From NCBI RefSeq assembly GCF_932526225.1, contig NC_064044.1:9648538-9712537 (forward strand): a stretch of 64,000 nt of DNA. Direction: 5' to 3'. The position numbers were made by a program, and so were the translations under genes. This DNA comes from Nematostella vectensis. Its lineage: Eukaryota; Cnidaria; Anthozoa; Actiniaria; Edwardsiidae. Under the pieces are notes generated by a model. The model was not told where the DNA came from. It saw only the letters and a program-made list of their open reading frames with translations, and did no database searches. Shown one piece after another: positions 1 to 11,700 of the stretch. How positions within the stretch are numbered: the stretch's first letter is position 1; each line of letters opens with the position of its first letter.

Positions 1-150
1 CAACCGTTCGCAATATTGCGGAAACTTCCTTTGTAAATTGTACAAAACTTTGATAAACCAAGGAGAAAAATTTAATAATAATTAAAATGGGCCGCATGCT
101 CCCTATTTTGATCTTATCAGGACGGTAAACAAGTCTTTATTTTTTCTTGG
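1..150. repeat. Dispersed repeat copy, inverted partner at about 33520-33670
   Basis: The first 150 bases match the reverse complement of about 33520-33670 with only scattered differences (shared blocks include GCATGCTCCCTATTTT and TCTTATCAGGACG). The two copies are therefore an inverted pair about 33.5 kb apart. No coding capacity is seen. A third partial similarity (GACGATAAACATGTCTTTTT) lies near 33836. Family not identified. Confidence 0.6.
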
Positions 151-1356
151 CCTTACTTGAAAAGTTAAGAAACAAACATTATGTCATCCCACTCGGAAGA
201 AAAGGATTTGAAAGATTAGAAACAAAAAATTATTCCCACCTTTTGATGCACACGCCGTAACAAACAATCCTTTGATGAATAGGATCAGAGATGCAGTTTT
301 CATGCTTGATATTATGAGAAATTAGCGATAACCAGATTACTAAGCGTAAATATCATGCATCTCTAGCGAATATCGAGTTGATATTCCTAATAATCTCGCC
401 CGTGCACCTGTCTTATGTGTGCTATCAGCCAATCATATCATTACTGAATCAAAGGCTCTGTGAGCCAACTCGCGAATGCAAGTTATTTTCTTGTGTGCAG
501 GAATGATATTCAGGATACTGAACAAAGCATGAACTCATCCAAGATGCTGAGAGTACATAAAAATTTCCTTTTAATTTTTTTTTTTCGATGTGATGACACA
601 CCAAGAACATTGTAATGAATTAGTATTATAAAAGGTAAAAAAAAAATGATGCCACAACTATTTTCAGGTACCAAACCTCTGGTCTTTGCGGCCCTAGACG
701 AGTGACCGAAACACTGTACCACCGTGGCATTGATGAATATTGACTTGTGACTATAAAAATTAGTTTTCATACCAATTGGTAACGTACCGGTCGAAAAGTT
801 TTTGCTAGCATGTCAAATTTCAGCCTATTCTTTTCGAAAACAAAAGTAAAATACCCGACATAATTAATCACGCTGCTGTCATACAATGTGTTTCACACTA
901 CTGTCATAGAATGTGTTGGGTTGCTAAAAGCATCGAAAGACCACAAAAAGTTTACGGATGATCTATCCAACCATCCGACGATCAGTGACACAGAAGTCCC
1001 TCCAATAACTCGTAAATGACCTGCAAGCATTCACGAGTTTAAAATACTTTGAGAATTTAGAAAAGCGTAGGTAATAACAAGTCATCGTTTGTTTTTATTG
1101 GAAACTCGTCAGTAAACAGACCCTTCCAGAGCACCCCTGATAACCATTTTAAAGATCCTTCGGGTACCAAGGTCAAACGCTTGCCTCTCGACACCTACCC
1201 CCTCCCCCTTCGCCGGCCTTGTTCCGCCTCGTTCTCGCGCCTGTGAACTCGATGCCCTGGGTTCCCGAGGATGCCATTTTTATGCTGATGAAATATCCAC
1301 GAGCCTACCAAATTCAAAATGATCTGACTTCCTAAAATAGCAGCTGCAAGATCATC
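151..1356. other. Intergenic stretch, no gene seen
   Basis: AT-rich sequence with only short chance ORFs on both strands. I see no splice-linked exons, RNA gene or clear repeat structure. A more GC-rich patch at about 1190-1290 may belong to the LINE debris that follows. Confidence 0.5.
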
Positions 1357-2985
1357 ATGAGCCATAATATTAGGCCAAAGAAAAAGGTTTCGCTGCTGCA
1401 TTGTATAAAATTAAAACAACTCAATAATACTAAACTTCCTGGCATGTTGTTTAAGGAGAAACAGTTCCTAAGCAGAGAAGAGGATGTTTTAGTTTTAGTT
1501 GACGGTGCGTTCTCACCCTGGTCTTCGGGTGGAGTCCGGAGTTCCCCAAGGCAGATTGCTTTGTCCGTTCCTATTCTTTTCGTTAATGACCTCCCCGATA
1601 GTGTGAGCCCAGGCACCAGCATCGCCCTGTTTGCAGACGACGCTAAATGTTCTCGTTTCATCAAGACTGCAACCGACCACTGTGAACTACAACAAGACCT
1701 GGACTCGCTACTGCATTGGTCTGTCAATTGTGGGCTCTCCTTTAATGTGAGACCATGCGAATATTAGAAAACGCTTTAGCGTAGCTCCGTCTCTGGCGGT
1801 AAGCCCCTCCCTATACCTTCGGTGGCAACGCCCTCTCGGTCGTCCCCTTCCCAAAGGGACCTCTGGGTAACGGTTAATAACACTCTTTCGTTGAGCATGC
1901 ATGTCTCTGTTGTATACCAAACATATTCCCCACGGATAGTGTCCTTCGTATGTATTGCCTTATATGGGCATAGATGCCCATATTTAGAAGAGCTAAAGTT
2001 TTTCCGCTCCCTGATCTCCAGAAAACATGGTGAAAATACTCATTCCTGTCAATTTGCGACTCGCGGCAAAAATTATTTACCAAAACTTGTTCGCTTGTTC
2101 AAATCTTTTCTTTACTAATCCTATAAAGTCCTTAGACCCAGGCCTCCAAGAGATTGACCGAGCGGGTTTGAAGGTCACCCAAATATTGATATGTGCCAAA
2201 GCTAACCGAATGCTTGGTTTTCTGCGCCGGCATTGCGCGCAAATAAGGCCTGACCGCAAAAAGCTGCTGTACCTCTCCTATGTCCAACCCACATGGGCTA
2301 CGCTAATGAGGTTTCGGCACCACAAACCAGCATTTCCGATCTCAGGCTTTGCGAGATTATGCAGCGTCGAGCAACGCGCTTTATTTTATCCTGCCGTCCC
2401 AATCAGGATCTAAGGCCACGCTACAAGTCCCGCCTGTGCACGCTTAACATGCTCCCTGTGTCCTATTGGCATGAAATCAAAGATCTATGCTACATATATA
2501 AGGCAGCAATTTCCGGTGAATACGACGAAGATTTTGTTACTTTTAACCGTGGCCGCACCAGGGTGCGCGTCTTCGCTCAATCTCTGCTCCCGCCGCTTCA
2601 GGACATCACTATCCAGAGACTCTTTTTTCAACCGAATTGTAACACTTTGGAATAATCTACCTCTAAATGTTAAACAGTCGCCTACTAGTTTTTAAACAAA
2701 AGTTAGAAAACTTTGATAAACTGCTTACTGACTTCGACCCTGAACGAGTCCGTACATGGAAAACTGTCTGCCCTCATTGCAGATCGCTGAACATTGACTG
2801 CTGCTAGCTTCTATGCTTTGTTACTTTTGATCTTTATCTTACTTTTTTGGTTAGTTCTGTAAAATTAGCAATGCCCTGTCACGTGTAGTGTGTCGGGGTT
2901 TGCCTCGCCGGGACATCGCGTCCCTTAGCAATTACCTCGTCACGTCGTGACGGGAGCCTCTAAATAAAAAAATATAAATAAAAAG
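1357..2985 (+). mobile_element. Decayed non-LTR retrotransposon (LINE) with 3' tail
   Basis: Broken pieces of a reverse transcriptase read on the plus strand. A palm segment carries FVNDLPDSV...LFADDAK (about 1570-1650), with the F-A-D-D catalytic box. After a disrupted middle, C-terminal RT/thumb-like segments follow in shifted frames (AKANRMLGFLRRHC near 2200; IMQRRATRFILSC near 2360; RYKSRLCTLNMLPVSYWHEIKDLCYIYKAA near 2420-2510, given here in part). A GC-rich 3' UTR and an A/T-rich tail ending in TAAATAAAAAAATATAAATAAAA (about 2960-2985) close the element. The layout fits CR1/L2-type LINEs. Multiple frameshifts mean it is dead. The exact 5' end is not visible. Confidence 0.8.
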
Positions 2986-3004
2986 CAGAAAACGCTTGTA
3001 CATT

Positions 3005-3175
3005 TGTGTATATATAATACAATACAATACAATAAACTTTATTTAACGAGGGTAACATGATAACTTTTGACAGTTTTCTAACCCATGGCCCTCCTAAACT
3101 AGTTGATAAATATGAGAATACATAGTTCTCACCATTTACACATGCTTTCATATCGTACGAAACCACGCGTCATGC
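3005..3175 (-). mobile_element. Probable LINE 3' end fragment with (TTGTA)n tail
   Basis: Read on the minus strand, a short sequence ends in repeated TTGTA units (plus-strand TACAATACAATACAATA at about 3017-3033) after AATAAAG. This is how many LINE copies end. No protein remains. Assigned from the tail style only. Confidence 0.4.
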
Positions 3176-3218
3176 AAGTCGGATCACGGGCTTTAGTTAG
3201 GGATGTCATTTAGTTTAA

Positions 3219-3749
3219 ACACGAGGTTCCGCTATAAAAGGGAAAGCTCCTCCCACCCCCGGGCTCGAATTTGCAATTATAATCAGAACACTGCAATGCT
3301 AGCAGTCACAAATTATAAGCCTTCTGTAAAATTGCTTTCTCTAAGCGTCAGTAGGCTGGAATAAAACTATTTTTGCACAGGTAACAAGACAGTTGTGTTA
3401 AGATGTTGTTAAATTAGGTATTTCCTGTCCACTCACGTTTTGGGTGCACAATTTTACATTTTGCGCTATCCATAATCAAGCACATGCATAAATTATTTTC
3501 GCGCTGTGACGAAAATGCTCGTATTTTAGAGCGCACACAGCTTGGTATAGCATTATTTTACGATAGATAGAAACATTTTTAGATGGACATCTCTAGGAAT
3601 GATATTTATTTTGGCTAGAATATGAAATTAAAATTAAGCGCTCAAAGCAATTGTCCTGGCATGTTGACTCATTGACGGTTGATTGATTATTGATTGTTCT
3701 TGAGCCCGGGGTTGGGAGGAACATTCCCTTTTATAGCAGAACCTCGTGT
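3219..3749. mobile_element. TTAA-flanked MITE next to the GPCR stop codon
   Basis: A 531 bp element with inverted ends: ACACGAGGTTCCGCTATAAA at 3219 onward is mirrored by the complement of TTTATAGCAGAACCTCGTGT ending at 3749. The similarity continues through GGGAA and a C-rich block for about 50 bp with a few mismatches. TTAA flanks both sides (3215-3218 and 3750-3753), as expected of a piggyBac-type target site duplication. No transposase is encoded. The right-hand TTAA supplies the stop codon of the neighbouring minus-strand receptor gene. Confidence 0.8.
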
Positions 3750-4682
3750 TTAAGATACAAATACGGATACCAAAGCTCTTCTGTAATCCGGAAGCCTCCA
3801 AACTAACAATATCGGTTCCAGAATAAACTTATGACACAATATTACCTCTATCACCCTTTCTACGATAAGAGTACGTTGCCTAGTAACGATCGACTCCATC
3901 TTTGTGTACAATAAAACGTGTTGATAAATAAAATATGGTGTCACGCAACTGATATCGATAACAACAAGAAAACAAATTACAAATAATAACTGGTGTTTTA
4001 ACCTCCTTTGTTCTCTTATTTGCGCATTATCTGCAATTGTGTCGAATTGCACGTCCACGGTTGTTCGTCTATTCATGTAATATACCCAGAGCGATAGATA
4101 TGTCAGAACTGTCAGCACTAAACACACTGTGAAATTCAAATGAAGCTCAAGTTTGAGATATAACTCCCAAGTCGCTATTGCAGACGCGAGGGTGAAAAAT
4201 AAGATTGCATAGATCCAGTAGGCAATGATAGACATTAAACATTCTTTTGACGATATTTCCGACTGATTTTCCTTTGGTATTGACTGCGAAGGCGCGAAAA
4301 ATGTCCACGAAAACCCCACGGCTGTTAAAATGGACACCACGACGCATACACTACGTATAACCTTTGCAGCCATGGTTAGGTTGAGCGTGGCGCTTGTGTG
4401 ATCCCCAGCGTAACTTGATAAATAAGCTATAGCTAAGAGTAGTTCGCTCACGGCTCCTGCAATTAGCCCAGTTCCCAGCAAGTTGCATATAAATACAGTC
4501 GAGGGTCTTCGTAATGAACCATTTTCGTTTTTGTAGAGCCCAATGAGGAGTAATCCGTTTGCTGTGATTGTGACGAGCGCTATGAGAATCAGATAAATCC
4601 CAGACGATATGTTATATGCTGATTTATGGTCCAGTAGTTCATAAACTTGTGGAACAAAAGTTTCTTCCGTAAAATTTGCCAT
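3750..4682 (-). CDS. Divergent rhodopsin-like (class A type) G protein-coupled receptor, single exon
   Basis: An uninterrupted 310-residue ORF with a true ATG (4680-4682) and seven hydrophobic segments. The N-terminus is short and carries N-glycosylation sequons (NFT, NIS). TM1 contains TANGLLL, which fits the class A TM1 asparagine. TM6 has the proline motif (VTPYF). TM7 runs into EPILLVWRLPDYRRAL, standing in for NPxxY followed by an amphipathic helix 8. A canonical DRY box and the TM2 aspartate are not evident, so ligand and G-protein coupling cannot be predicted. Intronless, expanded class A-like receptors of this kind are common in cnidarians (known of the group). The protein ends right after helix 8, and its TAA stop lies inside a TTAA target duplication of the adjacent MITE. 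Its 3' UTR is therefore transposon sequence. Confidence 0.85.
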   Translation of the reverse strand: MANFTEETFVPQVYELLDHKSAYNISSGIYLILIALVTITANGLLLIGLYKNENGSLRRPSTVFICNLLGTGLIAGAVSELLLAIAYLSSYAGDHTSATLNLTMAAKVIRSVCVVVSILTAVGFSWTFFAPSQSIPKENQSEISSKECLMSIIAYWIYAILFFTLASAIATWELYLKLELHLNFTVCLVLTVLTYLSLWVYYMNRRTTVDVQFDTIADNAQIREQRRLKHQLLFVICFLVVIDISCVTPYFIYQHVLLYTKMESIVTRQRTLIVERVIEVILCHKFILEPILLVWRLPDYRRALVSVFVS

Positions 4683-5563
4683 AACTCAATTAAGATGGCG
4701 ATGCACTACAGGTAAGATTTTCTCTTGAATCGCCCAAATTATGTTTTGTTTCGTCGAATATTATTCCTCCTGTTCCTGTTCAAGTATTTGTTCCGCTCTC
4801 AAGTCGACCTCTTGAGCTTTGCTCGATTTTTGCATAAAATAATTCCAAAGCTTAAATAGTAGGTATGAATCATAGGAGCGCGCGAAATGAAGGCTTTAAC
4901 CCCAGATGTCGCATAGTAGGAACCGCTTTGTCGCTAGTACGGACTTATGGACCGCTTCTTTGTATTACTGGGGTTATAATCTCATTGGCTGGTTTCGTTG
5001 AGTCCATTTCCCCCCTTTTTAATGATAGATCCATTATGTTTTATTTCATCTTCTTTTATTTTTCATTTCCACCTTATTTTTCCTTTTTTAACATAATTAA
5101 GTTGCGCAGTCATCTTCTAGAATATACCAGTCAATTTAAAGCTTGCTCTTCCTTCGAAATTAGTAAATGGAAAAAAAATATTAATTCAATACAAAATACA
5201 AAATTCAATTACGAAATATAATACCGTAAATATTATACAGTGCATATGCCTTTTTATCTATATCACAAGCAGCAGTATTATTGTTATATTTTGCAAGTGA
5301 ACCAACCCTTTTGATTTTAACTATACCGTCGCCAGCTGCATGAATTATCATTATTCCAAACGTGTGAAAAGATAAATTGTAAATTGCTTTGTGAATATCC
5401 GCTTTTAGGTGATTGAATGAGCTCTTCGATGACAAATTGCTCGAGTGATTGATATCTTGATAATACTTAGGTATACCCATACTAAAACCTAAAAATCAGA
5501 TGCTATATTTTATTCATTGCTTTATTTTTCTTTTAATCTTGTCTTATCTTGTCTTGTTTTTAG
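4683..5563. other. Intergenic region between GPCR and SNX19 with possible small exon 1
   Basis: No firm gene. A minimal candidate first exon lies on the plus strand only 11 bp from the GPCR start: an ATG at 4694 in a good context, running to a strong donor (CAG followed by gtaaga) after 17 coding bases. I could not connect it in frame to the exon-like segment at 5564. A hydrophobic ORF at 4865-5221 has no recognisable match. Confidence 0.35.
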
Positions 5564-5656
5564 GACCCGGAGTACGCTAAAGACTTGAGCCCGCTGGATT
5601 TGCGGGTGGACCCGAAGGTAACAGGCCTGGTTACATACCCCCTTCCTGTTTGGTGA
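5564..5656 (+). CDS. Orphan terminal exon of an unidentified gene (partial)
   Basis: A pyrimidine-rich acceptor (TTGTTTTTAG) is followed by a 30-codon open stretch beginning DPEYAKDLSPLDLRVDPK and ending with TGA at 5654-5656. Composition is protein-like, unlike the AT-rich flanks. An internal GTAACA after PK could also be a donor. The frame differs from that of SNX19, which starts 53 bp downstream, so it is not part of that ORF. No upstream exon could be joined with confidence and I do not recognise the peptide. Confidence 0.35.
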   Translation, partial: DPEYAKDLSPLDLRVDPKVTGLVTYPLPVW

Positions 5657-5709
5657 ATAAAAACAAGAGAGATGGCGCTTCGTGTACCGTGCTACGGCCG
5701 TCCGCTAGC

Positions 5710-8700
5710 ATGAGACTCTGGCTACCTTGTCTACTAGCGTTAACAGCCATAACTCTAGCTGGTCTCTCTTGGATATCCATACTATACTATTCAGTCTTCA
5801 CGTTTGGAACTCTATGCTTCGTGTGGGTGTTTTTGACAAACGCGTGTGAACTTGATTTTGAGCTTGCGTTCAAATTCATTGAATGGGTCGGTTTTGGGAC
5901 TCCGCATTCAGTTGAGTTTTCGTCTAAAGGTTTGAACTCAAGGACTCAGACCTTCACTGATGGGAATGAATACCAGAATTTACACCAACTACCTAGACCA
6001 ATTGCCGAGAATTTGGAAAAGCTGATCACAAATATCAATCGCGATTTCGTGGTATCGTGGTTCAGGGATGTTGGGGAGGGGGAAGGTTTCGTCGGAGAAA
6101 CTAGAAAAGCGCTGGAGATTTTATCACTTGAAGGATATAAGAGAGCCTGTGATGTAGATGCACATAATCTCATAGAAGAAGCCATTCTCATTTTTCACTC
6201 GCATCTTGAACGGTTCAACAAAGCGGTAGATGTTTTGAAAGCTCGGGATACAAGTTTGAAGCTGTCACTAACGAACTCACAGCTTTTGCATCAAACATAC
6301 GAATCACAGATACAAAATAAACACATCGCGCTAAAAGGACCCGCTTCTGAGCTCAATTACTTAAGAAATGTCGTGGATTGCTTATTGGCTGTATTGCTTC
6401 CCCAAAAGGCTTATAACTGTGATATGGGGAAATTCATACTCAGGGAAATTCTAGCCGTACAAGCGGTCGAACTGGTGGAATTGATATCAGACCCGGACTG
6501 GGTCAACGAAGCTATTATTGATCTATTATGCCCTCCGAAAAACACCACAGTGAGAGCCCCACAAGCCTTAATTACTAGACCCACCGAACGGGAATTGGAT
6601 TTAGAAACGATAAGTTCATTACATGACAATAGGAATGGTGAGATCGTTCGTTCTAATGGAAGTAGAAATTTATCGATGTGTAATGACGATGGAACGGTTG
6701 ATCGATCAAATGGAAGGGGCCAGGTGCGAAGTGCTTCACTTGAATCTTTTGCTTCAAATGTTCAACAAAGTGCATCACAGGGTTATTCAGGACAAAAGTA
6801 TTCATTAGGGAACTCTCCTTCACACAGAGGATATTCTGAGTCTTTTGTTGTTATTTCCTGTTCAAGTGAAAGCCAGGGAAATGGAGTTACTGGAAACAAG
6901 AGTAGAGAGCCAAGTTTTAGTCTTTCATCATCATGGGGGGTATGTCCCCCTGCCGAAGATCCTTCATTTCTCACTGAGAGCTTTCAAGCTATGGAGAATC
7001 AAGCTCAATCACAAAGCAAAGGGTCTAAATTATCAGAATTGAGAACAAACGTTAAACATGTTGGATCATGTTGCACAAAACTTGAAGTCAGTGATGAAAT
7101 TGATTCACCTATTTTAGATATACCTACAAGTGGGGATTTCTTTCACGGAATAAGGTCCCGTAGCTCATCTCACCCAGAAAATATATCAAGCATCGGGATT
7201 AAGTCTGAATCAAGCCATGCCTACACAAACCATGACAGAAGCTTACAACGTTCATGCAGCGTACCTTGTCTTTTGTCCCCCACCTGTGAATTCGCACCCA
7301 TTTCAGAGTCAGAACAGGCCCCACCTAGCCCTGTAAAATTCTATGAACCACAGTATTTCAATGTTAGCTTCTGCAGCAGTGAAGGTTCCTTTAAATCATT
7401 TGCTGATGAGGAAGAGTTGGATCTTGAAGAGGGGAAAGAAATTGAGGAAGACATGAGTACAGATGATGATATTATTGATGATGTTGCACCCTTGCCTATC
7501 GTCAAACCCCCAAAAGGAATCTTAAAACAGATGTCTAGTGAATCCATTGAGGAGAAACTTACAGCTGGTCACAAACCTAGTGATAAGAATCTCCAAAATC
7601 CAAACAAGTCTAGAATTGAAGGCTCTTTATCAGAGAAGAGACTAAGCAGTGAAGAAAGCCTTGATAGTGTATTTAAGCCTCAAGGTTATGTCAGCTTTAG
7701 AGGCAAGTCAGAAGGGTCTAAAGACAGCAGCAGCTCTGAAAACAAATCCTCATTTGAACGACTGTCCTCTACCACTGGGGTTACTACTCGGAAATCAGAT
7801 TCCACTGACGGTGAACTCTCTGATAAGTCAGGTGCTGGTCGATCATCACCAGGGTTCTTCTCACAGAAGTCAGACTCTGAGTCATTCAGTGATAGTGTAC
7901 TCATGGCGGGGAGAAAGTTCATCTCCTCCATCAAGTCTCCTGCCAGAACACTTGGTTTTAGCAGCAGCAGCGCCCGTTCTAGTACGGCCTCCACAGAGTC
8001 ATCTTCAGGGTTTGATTCCATGGAAGTGAATTTGCCAACTAGTATGGATCGTGAGCCGTCAGTGGAAGATGCAAATGGTCTTCCTTGCCCTGAGCCTGTA
8101 AGAAGGTTCTCTACGTCCTCCGGGAGGCGTTTGTCACGTAGTAATGCTGTACGCGAGATGTCATCTGAGAGTGACTCAGGTGAGAAGTTTTCTAAGCTTC
8201 TAGGGCACAAACAAACCATGAGTTGATAAGGTGGTTGAAATTGTGAATATCATTCAGAACTTGAAACCCAAAGGTTTAGGTTCAATTCCCATTCCCACCA
8301 CCAAAGTATTCCCACTCTTTCTATTGTGTTTATTTATTTTTTATTTATTTATTGGATTGTGTTTGTTATTTGATATAGTATCTATTATTATGTATAAAGC
8401 ATAAAACAACTAAGGACAAAATATCAGTTGCTGTAATATGAAGCCATGATCAGAGCTGTTGCCCCCTATTCCGATTAATTTAATATAAATTCACATGTAC
8501 TTCTACTTAAACCTCTGCAGATACATTTTTTTGTAGAAATTCTAGGCGATCAGCTCAATGCTATAAGCTATTCCTTTTTTTCTATTGACATTCAGAAATC
8601 CTACTTTATGTACTCTGGCAAATATTTTTCTGAGTTTCATATTAGAACAGGTAATAGAATGAGTCCTGTTTAGGTCAATTCCTGAAACTTTGTTGATTTG

Positions 8701-11700
8701 TGGGATTTGCTTTAATTGCATATTGACTGGACAAACTTAATTGTTCAGACACATGGTATGGTACACCACAAGCACACTCTCCCCCCTCAGAACAAATTGT
8801 GTATGGCACCCCGATGCAGCAATCTCAACCAAGCCGAAATGGTCCCGAGAAGAGTGTTGTGAAGATCCACCCAAGCCGCCTTATAACCATTCCCGAGACG
8901 GAGATTGCACTAGAGTCAGGGTGGGAACCTGGTCGGAACAAGTTCACACTCTACAGAATTGAGGTAAGGGTGGGATTACTGATGATCCCTGCTAATGGAA
9001 CCTCATCTCACCAGTTTACTTAGGGGAGCTGAAAGAAACCTCAACCAGCAAGAGACAGGAGAATCTTTTAGAATCTGCACTATTTAACAGGCCATCCACT
9101 CTAAACTATGAGTCACATCCTTAAAGAAACAATACACACACTGCTTTGATAATTTTCAAATTTTCATTTTCAAAAAGGGACGTTTTTTAAACAAATCAAC
9201 CTTTTATGTTTTTAAAAAGATCCAGCATTTTCATTTGGAAATGATCTGTCCCTATGAAATTAAAGAAACAAAGAGTGTGCAGCAATGATAACAAGCCCTA
9301 CAATGCAAGTGCCTGCCCACTGTTTTGCTCCTTTACATGACGTGCGGGAAGTACCTAGTCTTAGGTAAATCTCCAATATGTGAGCTGCAAAAAAATAAAA
9401 AAATAATAACAATGACAAAAACAGTAACAACAATAACGATAACAATAATAATATAACAATATACCACAAAGGCCTCTGTTTTAAGACAGACATATTGACA
9501 GTTTGGTGGTTTTTGGTGGTGTTGTCTTCAAGAGGAGGGGGGGAGGGAGGAAGGCTCTTTTGACCAAGGCAATCAATAAAGGAGTTTATTTAAAATTTAA
9601 TCTAAAGTGTTTGCCACCTCCTTTTTTGTTTTTCTATCCATTTTACTTTAAGCTCTCTCCTTCAAAAAAAGGTTTTACAAAAAAATAGACCCATGCTGAT
9701 TTCCCTTACTATTTCATTCATCTACTGCACATGACTTTTCATTTTATTCTTTTCCTTCAGACAGTATGACATATGTGGGTGCTGATATGTTATCTCTTTT
9801 AGAGCAAGATTTTAATTTTTTTTATTTGAATTTGTGAATTTGATATACTAAGTAAAACAAGTTCCTGTAAATAAGGATTGTAAAAAAATATTTTTAAAAT
9901 GGTTTTTATTTTATTTTAATTTTAATTGAGAATGTCATCTAAGGTATTGGTTATTAGGATAACACCTCTGTTTGACTGAAAACATATAACATCTTGACAA
10001 AAATACACTTTAACAATCAATATTATAAATTTTTAATATCAGATTATATTGTACATGCAATATGATCTCTGCTTTATTTGTTGTGGCTTTATGAACATTT
10101 GTTTTTATTTTTTCCTGGTGAGCCATAACATCTAATATGTAAGAATAGTGGTTGGGAAGTTTATAACATATTGACCTGTTTTGACCACAGTCAGGTATAT
10201 ACACACATTTATTATTGTTATCATGGCTTTAATAACCGTCCAATCTTTTTCATTTATTGGTCTGTGCACTCAACACATCTTTCTCTTATTCATTTTTTTC
10301 TTTTTAGGTACACTAAGCTTTAAGCAACCGCATTGCCAGATTGTATTTTATATAAATTATTTTCTTTTTCTTTTGTTTTTTATCAGGTAGCACAACCTTT
10401 TTTTTGTCACTATGAAGAAAAAAATTGTTATAATTAACACTTTTTTTTCCCTGAAAATTGTTATAATTATCACATTTTTTTTCCCCGAATCATGTGTTCA
10501 TAATTTGTTGTGTAATGTTTTCGCCTTCATCTCTTAATATTTTAAATATAATGGGGTAAGAACAATATGAAGTGTTTAAAGTTGATAAATGATTTTGTAG
10601 CAGCTGTTCTGCATTTCTCTGTTCATCCACATCTCAATCGTAGTTATGACTAGTGCAAATGACTTCCTTAATACTTGTGAAAAAGCTTTTATGAGATGGT
10701 AGCCTTTTAGGAGATGTGTTTTGTTCAATCATTCCACTCCCTTTAAGTAGGTTTTAAAAGCTTTTATAGCCCTCTCATTTACTTCTCACAAATTTCACAT
10801 TCAGTTTTTACATTAGTACCTGCTATACTGCACTGTCTGGTAATGTCTTTAATACATATTTCAATGAGCTCTTATATTGAAAGTGTGGAAAAGGCATTGC
10901 TGCAAGAAAAGGCTAAGAAGACAAATTTTTTATGACTTCTAAAGTGAAAAATGACTTGAAAATTTGATTCGACTCGACTCTTTTTAAAAGTCGGTCAACT
11001 GACTTCATGACTAGTCATATTAACTGAGACAAAGCATTTCAGGTGAAAGCCTTCCTCTGATAGAACAAAAGCAGAGTGGAAAAAAGACCAAGGCAAATGT
11101 TTCTATCAAATAGGGCTCCCAATAGAAATATGTTAAAAGGTGGGAGGTGGGGGTTTGAAGAAAAATTAAATGTGCTTTTTTATTTAAGATTTTACTTCAA
11201 ATGGAAGGGGAGGGAATGGTCAAAGTCTGGAAACTGCAAAACCATATATGATAAATAAAAAAGAAGCAGACAAAACAGACAAAATATTGACGGAAAAAAA
11301 GAAAAAAAAACTGACTGTTCAAATTTTGCAACATAGTTTGACAGGGATTTCACAGTAAACACAGAGAGCACATCACAAGCTGTTGTTTATAAACATAGCA
11401 GTAAACAAACAACTAAGAACAACTAAGCCTAGAAAATATATTCAGCCCTCTGAGTTCATTAGAAACCAGATGCCATTCTTTTTGTGCCCACCCTCCCTCA
11501 ACCTCCTTAGATTTTATTTCCATACCTGGCCACAAGTCTAGAAGCGCTGCTGTCAGATAACAGTTTATCATTTAATTCCAGTATCGGGCAGTAAGAGTTA
11601 TTTTCATGATTGTGAACGGCCTTTTTTGTTTATTGTGAATCGTTAAAAGGACAAATATAAAAAAAATAAAATATCTGTGATAGCTATATTTGCCGTGGTA

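Noticed and set aside
5650-5709. SNX19 start at 5650
   Set aside because: That codon is TTG. The first ATG in frame is at 5710 and directly precedes the membrane hairpin.
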